From Tritrichomonas musculus (taxonomy: Eukaryota > Parabasalia > Tritrichomonadida > Tritrichomonadidae): DNA of 64,000 bases. The notes beneath the pieces were generated by a model. It saw nothing but the letters and a program-made list of their open reading frames with translations, ran no database searches and was not told where the DNA came from. The stretch lies in the NCBI GenBank assembly GCA_039105265.1, contig JAPFFF010000053.1, positions 558,001 to 622,000 of the forward strand, given 5' to 3'. Position numbers and translations under genes: made by a program. This document shows positions 39,480 to 49,125 of the stretch, piece by piece. Each line of letters opens with the position of its first letter. Positions within the stretch are counted from its first letter, which is position 1.

Positions 39480-40798
39480 ATGACATATTTTTATCTCAAG
39501 AATTCGACAAATCAAATGCAACTTCAAACAGATTGTATTTTAAATGTCCCTGTTCAATCTTATGATGAATTTACCTTTATTGTTAACGGGAAAAATTCAA
39601 AACAACTCGCCTTGTTTCTGATCTATTATCCAAAAAGGTAAGTCAAATTCATCAAAACGAGCCAACCTTATGTGAATATACGATTAATACACGCTCAAAA
39701 GGTGACTTTTCTCTTATAATCAAGCTAGCAAGTTTTCAATTAATTTCAATTCCAGATAAGGAATTCCCATTTATTAGAGAAATCATTGAAATTCTTGACA
39801 ATGATTCTATTATGATAGGTGATGAAGAATCCCAACAAGAAATAACTCTTGACAATGTTTTTGATCTAATTACCAGACACCAACAATTCAAACAGACCTA
39901 TTCAAAATCACTCACACAAGAAATTGACTTCCTTTCATCTCATTTCTACGAACTTGATGAAAGCAAACGAGAACAATTAAAAGGGCTGCCGTTATGGATG
40001 ATTGAGAAAGTGATAAATAATCCAAAACTTCGACTTTTTGAAGAAGACCAACTTTTGACCTTTATTAATGACCTTTATTTGAAAAAGTCGGACTATTCAT
40101 TTTTGTATGAATTTGTCATCTTTCAAAATATTAATGATCCAAGCAGCATTAAAGTATTCGCGGAGATATTCAATGCGAACGACATGACGCGTGAAACGTG
40201 GAATTCGATAACGAAACGGTTACAACTTTCAATTGTAGCGTCTGAAAAAGTTGAAATTGAACGATACATTGAGCCACCTAAAAAATGCAGACTTTTTACT
40301 TATGGAAATAATAATGAATTTGATGGAATTATGAACTTCCTTGTAAATGAGTCGAATGGAAACGTCGACGACGCAATAACCATCACATCATCATCAAGCT
40401 GTGGCAGTAACTATTGCCCGCAGAATGCTGTCATTTATGACGATGATGTTAATTTTCAATCAGACAGAGATGAAAAGCCGTGGATTTGCTTTGACTTCAA
40501 AGAGCATCGAGTTATTCCTTCTGATTACTTGATTAAGTCGTTTGATTATGAACCAGGATCGAATCACCCGAAGACATGGATCATTGAAGGATCGAATGAT
40601 AATGAATCATGGGACACTCTTGATAGGCAAGAGAACTGCCCTTATTTAAATGGAAACCATTTGGTTCATTCATTCAAAATTCAAAATAATCAGGACAAAG
40701 AGTACAAATATATTCGAATGGTCCACACAGGTAAAACCTGGAATAATAATACTTTTTTAAGATTTGAATCATTTGAAATATTTGGCTCTTTGATTTGA
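39480..40798 (+). CDS. BTB-like/discoidin (F5/8 type C) domain protein with one frameshift
   Basis: The upstream frame from ATG 39480 (MTYFYLKN) encodes a family-like start, ...SYDEFTFIVNGK. In an A run at about 39591-39595 the frame shifts, and coding continues FKTTRLVSDLLSKKVSQ without a stop to 40798. One extra base explains it. The open second frame has its first ATG at 39812 and alone gives 328 residues. The whole protein, about 438 residues, would have an N-terminal BTB-like region, a helical middle, and a C-terminal F5/8-type (discoidin) domain (about 295-435) with PWICFDF, HPKTWIIEGSNDNESW and FESFEIFGSLI. The same C-terminal domain ends the gene at 59829-64000. Discoidin folds bind sugars or lipids. 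Here no signal peptide is seen, so an intracellular role is likely. Confidence 0.75.
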
Positions 40799-40878
40799 AT
40801 CTTTCTTATTTCATTTTATTATTATACTTTTAATAAAAATCAATCGGTGAAAATATAAAATTATTTAAATAATAAATT

Positions 40879-40920
40879 AAAGTAGCTTTTTGAAGGCTAC
40901 GCCTTTCAAAAAGCTACTTT
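40879..40920. repeat. 42-bp near-perfect palindrome beside the transposon end
   Basis: AAAGTAGCTTTTTGAA (40879-40894) pairs with TTCAAAAAGCTACTTT (40905-40920), and GGC/GCC pairs inside, with one bulged T. It overlaps the TTAA of the left element end by two bases. It could be a separate foldback insertion or part of the element terminus. Confidence 0.85.
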
Positions 40921-40941
40921 AAGGGTAAAGTTGGCTTTTCT
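40919..40941 (+). repeat. Left terminal inverted repeat
   Basis: Exact reverse complement of 46043-46065. Begins TTAAGGGTAAAG. Confidence 0.8.
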
Positions 40942-42507
40942 CAACTTTTCCCCACTTTTTGTAATATCTTTCAAAATATTCTATGAGTTTTTGCTAATGG
41001 CAAATTAGAAATTCCTTTAAAATATGATAAATATTTATATATCTTTTCAAATAAAAATTTTAAATTAATTATTTTATATATATATACATTAATATATATA
41101 TTTGATTTGTTTAATGTTTTGTTAAAATATATTTTATATTATAAACAAGAGAATTTGTAAAAATATCAATTTTTTTACATTTCAATTGCCTCAAATAATT
41201 GAATAAAAAAAACATTCTTTCAAAAAATTGAGAATATTTTTCATTTATATAAAAATACTTTTATTTAGCCATTTTGAATATCTATAAATATATATGATAT
41301 CTAAATATTTAATATATTTTGTTGCGTGCTAATATACAATTATAGATTATATTTGTTCAAAAATTAAACATAATTGTCAGATTATCTCTATATTTTTCTG
41401 GCATAAAGAATTAAATATTATATCTAGGTAATAAATATAATATTATATGACATAGATTGATCAAATATCTTTATTTTATGCCAGTATTTATAAATTAAAT
41501 TAATTAAATTTTTATCAAATACTCCAATGATATGATTATTAATGTAATATTTATAAATATAACATTATAAATAAATATTAATAGTTGATCCAATTTATAT
41601 CCAAAGATACTAATAAAAAAATAATCAAATAAATTCTATATATTATATTTCAGTTTTTGAATTAAAATAAGGGTTAGCACTCTCAAAATTAGTAATTCTT
41701 TCTCACAAATTGTATAAATATTATCATGCAAATATAACTATTATTTTGATTGATTATATTAATTAATAAAAAACAAATCTGTTATAAATTTCATATTTTG
41801 AGAAAAAATTAATAATTTAAACTGATTTTGAATTCATATGTTTTTATCTCTTTATATAGTTAATTAGCATATTATCAATATTATTAATTAAACATATATA
41901 TAAATTGTTTATATATATATATCAAATATATATATGTAATATAATTTTTTTTAAGGATCTTGAAATAAAAAACTTTAAATAAAAAAAAAAACGATTACTT
42001 TTTTCGATTATTTATCATTTGGGAAAATTCAAATTTGAATTCTCCAAATTCGAACAAAGAGTCCATGAACAGCAATCAAAATACCAAAAAAAAATCAACA
42101 AAAGAGTCTAACCTTTCATATTCTTTCAGTTTTTTCAAATCCATATGTATATCCCATACAATAGGTTCTTGACCAAACGCCAGTTATACTACTATTGATC
42201 TCCTATTTATCTCTAGTTTCATATCCAAGTGTTAAAAACCTCTAGAAATGCTTCTATCATCCATATTTTTCAATATTTTTTTTCTTTTATTTTCATAAGA
42301 TTAAAAATGTAAACCATAGAAAAATACATATAATTTGTATAAACTTTTGAATTTTATTTTTTTTTTATTTTTAAAATATCTCTTATAGAATAAATAGATT
42401 TATATAAACATAATAAAGCAAAAGATATGGAGAATAAAAAGTAAATAAATGTAATAAGAAGAATGTTTATTATCAAATAATTGTTTGATGATCATCAATT
42501 GATTTCG
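40942..42507. other. Non-coding left part of the putative transposon
   Basis: Very AT-rich with short (TA)n runs near 41070-41100 and 41895-41940. No gene is seen. Confidence 0.45.
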
Positions 42508-43986
42508 TCAAACAAGCTTAAAAGAAAATCTTTTTTGAATTAAAATGTTCATGTTGACTAGTCTGGTTACCTGCGATCTAATTACGAATTGAGGTCGAGC
42601 ATATTTGCTTGTGTCAAAGTATGTAGTAATATATTTCATTATTTTGTTGTACGGCACAAATGGCTTATCTTCAGTGGCTAATGCTGATATAGCATCAATA
42701 ATCAATTGCTGTACGGGTGAAAACTTCCCTTTTCGTCTTTTGTTTCGCACATCCATTGAAGAAATATCTTCAAGCATGTCATCAGCATAATTGTGTACCA
42801 TCTTATCTTTTGAACTGACTTTGTACTTATTGGCTTTTATTTTTCTTTTGATTGCTCTTTTCTTTTTATATGCATCTGTTTTTGTTGTTGTGGCTTTCTT
42901 TCTTTTTGTTTCTACCAAAGCTTTTTCATGTAACATTACATGATTAGGAAGTGTTAACTGAAAAGAATCAAAGATCGCTTTTTTCCAATATGGAACATTC
43001 CATTTGATGATTGATACATATGCACGGATTCTCCAGCTAATTCTAAAGGCTGTGTTTTTGCTGGCTATTGAAGCACGAGAATGGTTAAACGACTCAATTG
43101 GGTTGGTAGTATACTCTGGATCAACTTTACTAAATGTATCAGATATGTCTGAGATTAATTCATCTAGTGTTTTTAATGCTTTAGCATTATATTCTGGGTC
43201 CAGATCCTCATGTTCAATAAAATAGTTTGGCATGCTTTCCCATTTCTGGAGTTTTTCTTCATTATTAAAATTTTTGTCATGTAGTAAAATTGAAAAAAAA
43301 TTTTGAATTAATTCATTAAGGTTTTTCAAATCTTGATCGTTCATGCAAATTTGATTTATAATTTTCTTGGTTTTTTTGCATAAATGATTTGTGTCAAATT
43401 TAATTTTGGCAAGAGGAAGTTTTTCTGATATTAATTTATGATCTGTGAGATCGCAATCATGAATGAAAGTTAGATTGCTTAAGGAGTCTATTTGTGTCCT
43501 TTCGATGATATGGTTCAATGAAATGCCTTCCATATTTTTTGAATGCTTTTCTGTGGAACTTAAAGAGGCAGCTTGTTCTTTCCCATGGTGAACAAGATGG
43601 AAACAAATAATGAAGTTAGTCTTTAAATCCATTAAAATTCCAAGGCAGTGTTGACCATTTCTTCGGTGGCTCCACGAAGCATCGAAGCCTAATTTTATTT
43701 GAGTGGTTTTTTTCAGTTCATCCAATTTTTCTTGGCAAACTTTTTCGGCTAAATCTCTGAGTACAATATCAATTAAAAACAAGTAATCATAATATATTGT
43801 TCTTGATATTATGTATTTCTCTGTCATAGAACAATAAGATTCAATTCCTTCATAGCCATATCCATTGATAATGATTGATAATATCTCTTTCAAGTTTCTT
43901 TTGATCTTTTCAATGTTTTTTGGTTTGTGTACATTTCTTTCTAATAATTCTTGAAAAGTTGAATGTCTTAATGTATGTTGATTCAT
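42508..43986 (-). CDS. DDE transposase-like protein with C-terminal linker-histone-like winged helix
   Basis: A 492-residue protein. The first ATG in frame is read from 43986 (MNQHTLRHS). An RNase H-like core is suggested by Asp102 in IKLGFDASWSHRRNGQHC, Asp177/Asp179 in LTFIHDCDLTDHK, Asp198 before NHLCKK, and Glu298 in TNPIESFNHSRASIASKN. This is the order and spacing seen in Mutator/THAP-type transposases. Residues 358-395 are very basic. Residues 421-492 (SPVQQLIIDAISAL...IMKYI...VTRLVNMNILIQ..FSFKL) match the pattern of an H15 winged helix, as in linker histones. It would bind and cut DNA, either for the surrounding TTAA-bounded element or as a domesticated gene. A TCACTT initiator lies about 16 bases upstream. 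The frame is intact. Confidence 0.7.
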   Translation of the reverse strand: MNQHTLRHSTFQELLERNVHKPKNIEKIKRNLKEILSIIINGYGYEGIESYCSMTEKYIISRTIYYDYLFLIDIVLRDLAEKVCQEKLDELKKTTQIKLGFDASWSHRRNGQHCLGILMDLKTNFIICFHLVHHGKEQAASLSSTEKHSKNMEGISLNHIIERTQIDSLSNLTFIHDCDLTDHKLISEKLPLAKIKFDTNHLCKKTKKIINQICMNDQDLKNLNELIQNFFSILLHDKNFNNEEKLQKWESMPNYFIEHEDLDPEYNAKALKTLDELISDISDTFSKVDPEYTTNPIESFNHSRASIASKNTAFRISWRIRAYVSIIKWNVPYWKKAIFDSFQLTLPNHVMLHEKALVETKRKKATTTKTDAYKKKRAIKRKIKANKYKVSSKDKMVHNYADDMLEDISSMDVRNKRRKGKFSPVQQLIIDAISALATEDKPFVPYNKIMKYITTYFDTSKYARPQFVIRSQVTRLVNMNILIQKRFSFKLV

Positions 43987-43998
43987 GAAAAACAATAA

Positions 43999-44004
43999 AA
44001 GTGA
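43999..44004 (-). promoter_or_regulatory. Initiator (TCACTT) of the transposase-like gene
   Basis: On the minus strand TTCACTTTTATTG precedes the ATG by about 16 bases and matches TCAYW. The ORF therefore has a host-type promoter. Confidence 0.55.
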
Positions 44005-46042
44005 AGTAAATATAAACTAAAATTTTTGAACTTCACAAAAAGTCATAAGTAATAAAATTTTCTTTGAAATTTTCACAACTTTCTCAAAAGTCAGAACATA
44101 GATAATTGAATGTTAATTTTTTATTATTTCATTCAATTGTTTCTATCTTAAAAAATAAATCATAATAAAAAATGCTTTTGTTCTACAAATATGCATGACA
44201 AATTTGTATATATATTAATTCAATGATAAAGTATTTTGAAAATGCTGCATTAAGTTATTTTAATTAAAATTATTAAGAGGATATTTGAATTCATATAACT
44301 TTTCAATAATTTCAAAGCCTATGAGAATATATTTTCAATAAAGTTTTGTATAAAAAAAAATAAATCTAATTCAAAACTTTATATTTATATTATTTCATTT
44401 TTAACCATATTTCCATTAACATATTATCGATAATTTTTTTTTTTACTTTTTAATACTTTTTTTAAAAGGATTGTCTCAAATTTTTATTTTTTTAATAATC
44501 TTGCTTGATATGTACTATTTTCAAATTCAAATTAAATAAAAAATAAGGAATATAAAAAAATTCTTACAATTTTAGAGAGGAATAATCGAAGATAATCCAA
44601 TTTTATGAATTTTTTCTAAAAAGAAAATATTTGATAAATCTATAAAAAAGCATGAATAGATATTCACGCTTTTTAATATTTCAGGATTTATCAAAAAGTT
44701 TCTCATTGACCGTGTATAAACTGAAAAAGTTCTAAAAACTATTTTCAGATAAACTTTTTCTAATTACTCAGCCAATTAAAAATAGAAATTAAAATCATCT
44801 AAATAAAAAAAAAAAAGTAAAATGTTAAAAAAAAATTTTTTTGCCTGAAATAAAAAATTGATTTTAAAAACATCTTATATTTATGACCATATTACTAGAT
44901 ATCAAATAATTTATTTAAAATTGTTATTATTATTATAAGATATGCTTATTTATATATATTTCCAAAAATTGAAATAAAAACCTAAAATTATTTTTAATAC
45001 TATTCAATTGTATCAAAAGTTAAAATAATTAAAATGGCCATTATCACGATTTAAATAGTGATAAAATGATATATTCATTTTAATTTATTATAATTAAATA
45101 ATATAATAAGTATATTATATGTTAGTAAATATATTAATTAATATAATAAATAGATAAGAGCAATAATAAATTTTAGTTAAAATTTTAATTTTAATTCAAA
45201 TTTTACAATTATCCATTATTTTTATAAAAACTGATTTCATTCCAAAACGCTTTTTTTTCGTTTTCAAGGCAATATATTGATTTCAAAATCAAATTAGGGT
45301 ATTTGTTATGCAGTATTAAATACGATAAAAACATTTTATTACGAAATGCTGCAATTTTCATTATCCAAATTTTTCAATTGTTTGCTTTTCAACTATTGTA
45401 TCAAGCATTTTTAATCAATACATTTGGTATCGATTATATATACACTTTAATGATTTCTAACAATTCTCCTTCTACAAGAGCCGACTTGAAAAATAAAAAT
45501 TTTCATGTTGTAAAATCAAAATTATTTTATCCCTACCAAAAAAATGTATTTTTTAGTGTTGACATCAAATATGGATGTAAAATATTCATATTAAAAAAAT
45601 ATTTCATCCAAATTCCATGAGGACTAGCAGATCAAGAATTGGTGTTTTCAAAATTATAAAAAAATTCATTATTTCTCATCATCTACGTAGCATTGTTTAA
45701 CAATAATTGACAAATATTTATAGATGCATGGCATATATATATAATATCATAATTTTATTAATAAAAAACCATTCAAGTAATAATTGCATAATCCTAATTT
45801 TTGTTATTTTATTTTTTTCCTTTTTTATTCATTTTTCTGAGAAAAATACAAAATTTAGAATATTTTACGTTCATCTGTGTTGATTAGAAGTTGAAAATTT
45901 GATTTGATAGCTCTGTGGAGCTCCTTTTTTTCTGTACATTTGAATGCCCCTCAGAAAAGATTGAATTTGCATAGAAATAAATTCAATGATCATACAATTC
46001 ATTCAAGCAGCACATAGAATAAATTAAAAGATTTCAAAAAAA
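44005..46042. other. Non-coding right part of the putative transposon, with hairpin
   Basis: AT-rich. A long hairpin lies at 44630-44705: TTTGATAAATC pairs with GATTTATCAAA, and inside AAAAAGC/GCTTTTT with TGAATA/TATTCA. The ORF at 45303-45620 is hydrophobic and unrecognised, and is not supported. Confidence 0.5.
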
Positions 46043-46065
46043 AGAAAAGCCAACTTTACCCTTAA
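46043..46065 (-). repeat. Right terminal inverted repeat
   Basis: Exact reverse complement of 40919-40941, ending CTTTACCCTTAA. Confidence 0.8.
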
Positions 46066-46420
46066 TTTCTGTTTAATTATCTGTTTTATAACTTTTTGAG
46101 TATTTTACAAAACTCAAAAAGTGACACCTAGATAATTTTTTTTTTAAAAAAGTGAATAAAAAATGAAGTAAATTGAATACGACCTAAGGGGAAAAGTGTA
46201 AAATGAAGTAAATTTAGCACTTTTCACCTTTTTATTTGAAGGGTAATTTGGTCATTAAGTGAAATTGAGAGGGTGATTTTTAACCGAATTTCAATTAAAC
46301 GATACAGACAGTAGAAATTGAACATTCTCAATTTCCTATTCATTGAATATCCTAATTCTGAAGTTTATAATAAAATTAATCAATTTTTGATGTATTTTTA
46401 TCTTAATATAAAATCAAGTA

Positions 46421-46421
46421 A

Positions 46422-46458
<37 letters not shown>
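46421..46458. repeat. (AT)n microsatellite
   Basis: Nearly 20 AT dinucleotides in a row. Confidence 0.9.
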
Positions 46459-46462
<4 letters not shown>

Positions 46463-46523
46463 ATCAATTTATTTAAAACTCAAAAAATAATAAAAAAGAA
46501 ATATTGCCAAATTTAAAAATTTT

Positions 46524-46879
46524 TTAAGGTTCTCCTTCCCAATAAAAATGTAAATTATTCAATATTGAACTAACTCATAGAATAAATAATTCAATAGAGC
46601 ATTTTTAAGAAAAAGTTTTGGTGAAAAATACAAATATTTGGCCTCGACGATTAAATTTTATTTTATTCAAATTTTTTTTTGATTTTTTAATTCTATGATT
46701 TCTATCCGTAAAAAAATAAAATTGATAATATTTCATTAGAATGTTTTTATTCAATTATTTAAAATGTATATCTGTATAAATTTTATATTTTAATTCATTT
46801 TTTAAAACGATATTTATGTATATTTTATTTGTGAAATCTCATTGAATTTAAACTTTTGAATTTGAAAGGAGAACCTTAA
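46524..46879. mobile_element. Putative 356-bp TTAA-bounded MITE
   Basis: TTAAGGTTCTCCTT at 46524-46537 is the exact reverse complement of AAGGAGAACCTTAA at 46866-46879, so a 356-bp non-coding unit is bounded by inverted repeats starting with TTAA. The TTAAGG start is shared with the 5.1-kb element that ends 460 bp upstream, which suggests mobilisation by the same type of transposase. The arms are short, so chance cannot be excluded. Confidence 0.5.
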
Positions 46880-46945
46880 TGTTATTGTATAATTAAACAA
46901 TCTTTTCAAATATAAGAATGCTTCTAAACAATCTTTTGGCAGTAA

Positions 46946-47390
46946 GGCTTCTATAGGCTTGTTAAGTCTCGATTTTCGATATCGATTATTGATCCATTTT
47001 TCTGATATCAATATCAAATCAAAAAAATTATATCTGATATCAATAATGAATAAAAATAAAAGATCGATTATCAATATTGAAAAAATTTTTAACTGATTAC
47101 TTCATATATCCGTTATAAAATTTAATAAAAGCTTGTTCTTTTACATAATAAGTTAGAATATATTTATTTTATTCCATTAAAATACTATTTTTAATGTTTT
47201 TTTCAGGTATTAATTTCGATTAATCAAGATTCGATATCAAAAGAATTTTTTTTTTGTATCACATTTCATACTTGATAATCGAATTCATCAATTAAAAGTT
47301 CCAATCGATAGCATTTTATTATCGATTATCTGAGTTAAAAAAAGTGCCAAACCTGATAATTGATATCAGAATAACAAGCCTAGGCTTCTA
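46946..47390. mobile_element. hAT-like MITE with perfect 8-bp target-site duplication
   Basis: TAGGCTTGTTA at 46954-46964 and its reverse complement TAACAAGCCTA at 47372-47382 bound a 429-bp non-coding unit. Both sides carry the identical octamer GGCTTCTA (46946-46953 and 47383-47390). Eight-base duplications and TIRs starting TAGG are hallmarks of hAT elements. The interior is rich in ATCGAT and GATATC palindromes and shares blocks with the element at 38.75 kb. The intact duplication suggests a fairly recent insertion. No transposase is encoded. Confidence 0.8.
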
Positions 47391-47712
47391 ATCACACTAA
47401 TTATTTTTTGAAATTTATTATATCATTCCTTTTTTTTATAAAAGCAAGTTTAAATATTTCAACATTTCCATATAATAATAATAATAAAAAAAACATGAAT
47501 ATTATATATATTAAATAATTAAAAGGTAATAATCATGATATACATTTCCTTTATATTTAATATTCTTTTCTAATTGAGTAAATCATATTTTTTATTTCCA
47601 CTTTTTGAGCCAAATTATGGGTAGATATGATTTTTTGACATCCACCAAAGAGTACTCAAACTTGTATAGTAAACCGCTTTTTTAAATTATCTATAGTAAA
47701 TATTTTTTCACT
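47391..47712. other. AT-rich intergenic spacer
   Basis: No ORF or repeat. It contains the upstream region of the SnoaL-like gene. Confidence 0.45.
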
Positions 47713-47718
47713 TCATTT
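47713..47718 (+). promoter_or_regulatory. Initiator (TCATTT) of the SnoaL-like gene
   Basis: TTCACTTCATTTTTTATTATG contains two TCAYW matches. The nearer one lies about 10 bases before the ATG. Confidence 0.6.
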
Positions 47719-47724
47719 TTTATT

Positions 47725-48153
47725 ATGGCATTAAGCATTTTAGAAAGAAATAGGAACATTATGAAACAATTTGAAATAGCAATTAATACTGCAAATCTTG
47801 AACTTGCGAATCAATTAATTTCAGATGATGCTAAATTTGTTACACCAGCTTCACCAGAACCATTAGTAGGCGGAAAAGGATATCTTTCAAATGTTTACTT
47901 CATGAGAAAAGGATTCTCAGATGTTCAATGGAAATTAGAAGAAATGATTGTTGAAGAAGACAAATGCGCAGTTCGTTGGACAGTAACAGGGACACATGAT
48001 GGCGAATTCCTTGGTGTTAAACCAACTTATAAAAAAATCAAATCAAGATCTTTGAATTTTTATTATTTCGATGAGAATGGAAAAATCATTAATGATGTTG
48101 CAGGAGAGAATTTCCTTGGAGTTTTAAGAGGTATTGGATTAAGTAAATACTGA
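47725..48153 (+). CDS. SnoaL-like (NTF2-fold) ester-cyclase-type protein
   Basis: A 142-residue single-domain protein of the NTF2-like superfamily. The order of helices (NIMKQFEIAINTANLELANQ, L) and strands and the motif GTHDGEFLGVKPTYKKIKSR followed by FYYFDENGKI match the SnoaL-like polyketide cyclase/ester cyclase family, which is overwhelmingly bacterial. Such proteins bind small hydrophobic molecules or act as isomerases. The true substrate cannot be told from sequence. It has a standard trichomonad initiator and short leader, so it is integrated into host expression. The gene is intact and of normal length. Bacterial transfer is likely (inference). Confidence 0.88.
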   Translation: MALSILERNRNIMKQFEIAINTANLELANQLISDDAKFVTPASPEPLVGGKGYLSNVYFMRKGFSDVQWKLEEMIVEEDKCAVRWTVTGTHDGEFLGVKPTYKKIKSRSLNFYYFDENGKIINDVAGENFLGVLRGIGLSKY

Positions 48154-48752
48154 TTTCAATTAAAATAATTCATATAACTAAAACAATTGAATAGTTTTTC
48201 CTATTTATTATTGCTATTTTCTTGAACCAAAATTTATAACAAAACATCATTTGGCCTAAAAATTCATATTTTATAAAATATATTTGGACAATTTCTTAGA
48301 AAGCCAAGTAAAAGTCAAATTTTGCTCTGTTCAAAGACTATTTGCTTGATATTGTGTATGAACAGAGCAAGTCAATCAGTTTTTAAATATATTTCTGAAG
48401 ATCCTTTTGAGTATCAATTTCTTGAATTATTAAAAAAAGTTGGATGCTTATTTTTTTTATGTAAAGATTCTTTTATTATCATAGGTTTTCAATTAAGGAA
48501 CAAATCCAACACTTTATTTTTAGAAATGAAGAACGTTTATTATTTGAATAGTTGCATGTCTCAGAAAAAGTTTAAATTGACTAGGTTTGTTTTCGACACT
48601 TATTTTACAATTTAAACAAATTTTATTGCATGCTATTTGAAATTGATGAAAACAATCGTTTTTATATTTATTTATTTATTTAACATGTCATTTTTTTCAT
48701 AATGCAAAAAAAAAAAAAAAAAAAAAAAATTGCAGTTACTAAACGTACTGGA
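48154..48752. other. Intergenic spacer with poly(A) run
   Basis: A run of about 24 A lies near 48706-48729. The ORF at 48322-48615 (97 residues) shows no recognised domain and is probably chance or debris. Confidence 0.4.
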
Positions 48753-49040
48753 TTTGTACCTTAATATTTTATATACAGTATACCAAATTTCCTCTGACCA
48801 ATCACAATAATCTCATACCAATATTGAAGTTTATAAACTTCTATAGATTGAATGAAGGTATATAAATTATTAAGGTACAAAAAATTCTATAGATTGAATG
48901 AAGGGTAAAATCATAGGGTAAAAAATAATCACATACCAAAAAATTTTTTTGAATGAAAAAAGTATCAAAGATTTTCAATGAAACCATTCAAAAAAGCGGT
49001 TTTGGTATGAGATTTTTTGAGCTGGTATGAGATTGTTTTC
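48753..49040. repeat. Nested inverted and direct repeats
   Basis: TTTGTACCTTAAT (48753-48765) is inverted at 48869-48881. CTATAGATTGAATGAAGG is repeated near 48841 and 48886. AATCTCATACCA near 48810 is inverted as TGGTATGAGATT near 48995 and again near 49022. The arrangement looks like small elements inserted into one another, but no target duplication could be fixed. Confidence 0.6.
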
Positions 49041-49125
49041 AATACCGTATAAAGAAAAAAAATTTTAAAAATTCAAAACCATTTTTCTTTATTCAATTAT
49101 GAACTAAATGTAAATTGAATTATTT

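Larger units (their letters stand above)
40919..46065. mobile_element. Putative 5.1-kb TTAA-bounded DNA transposon with transposase-like gene
   Basis: A perfect 23-bp inverted repeat (TTAAGGGTAAAGTTGGCTTT plus TCT) bounds the segment at 40919-40941 and 46043-46065. Both ends begin with TTAA, the target duplicated by piggyBac-type elements. The only substantial gene inside is the DDE transposase-like ORF on the minus strand (42508-43986). The rest is AT-rich non-coding DNA with hairpins. No polymerase, integrase or capsid-like gene is seen. The pairing of exact distant repeats with a transposase-like ORF between them is the basis of the call. The repeats could instead be shared by chance insertions of two smaller repeats. 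Confidence 0.6.

Noticed and set aside
45303-45620. 105-residue ORF inside the putative transposon
   Set aside because: Starts from a non-ATG-like context and has no family resemblance. Kept only as non-coding.
40919-46065. Polinton/Maverick or other virus-like element
   Set aside because: No polymerase B, integrase, ATPase, protease or capsid-like gene is seen, and the size is too small. A plain DNA transposon fits better.
46814-47074. 86-residue minus-strand ORF
   Set aside because: It runs across the border of the hAT-like MITE, so the frame is a chance product.
48322-48615. 97-residue ORF after the SnoaL-like gene
   Set aside because: No domain, no initiator; possibly gene debris but unsupported.
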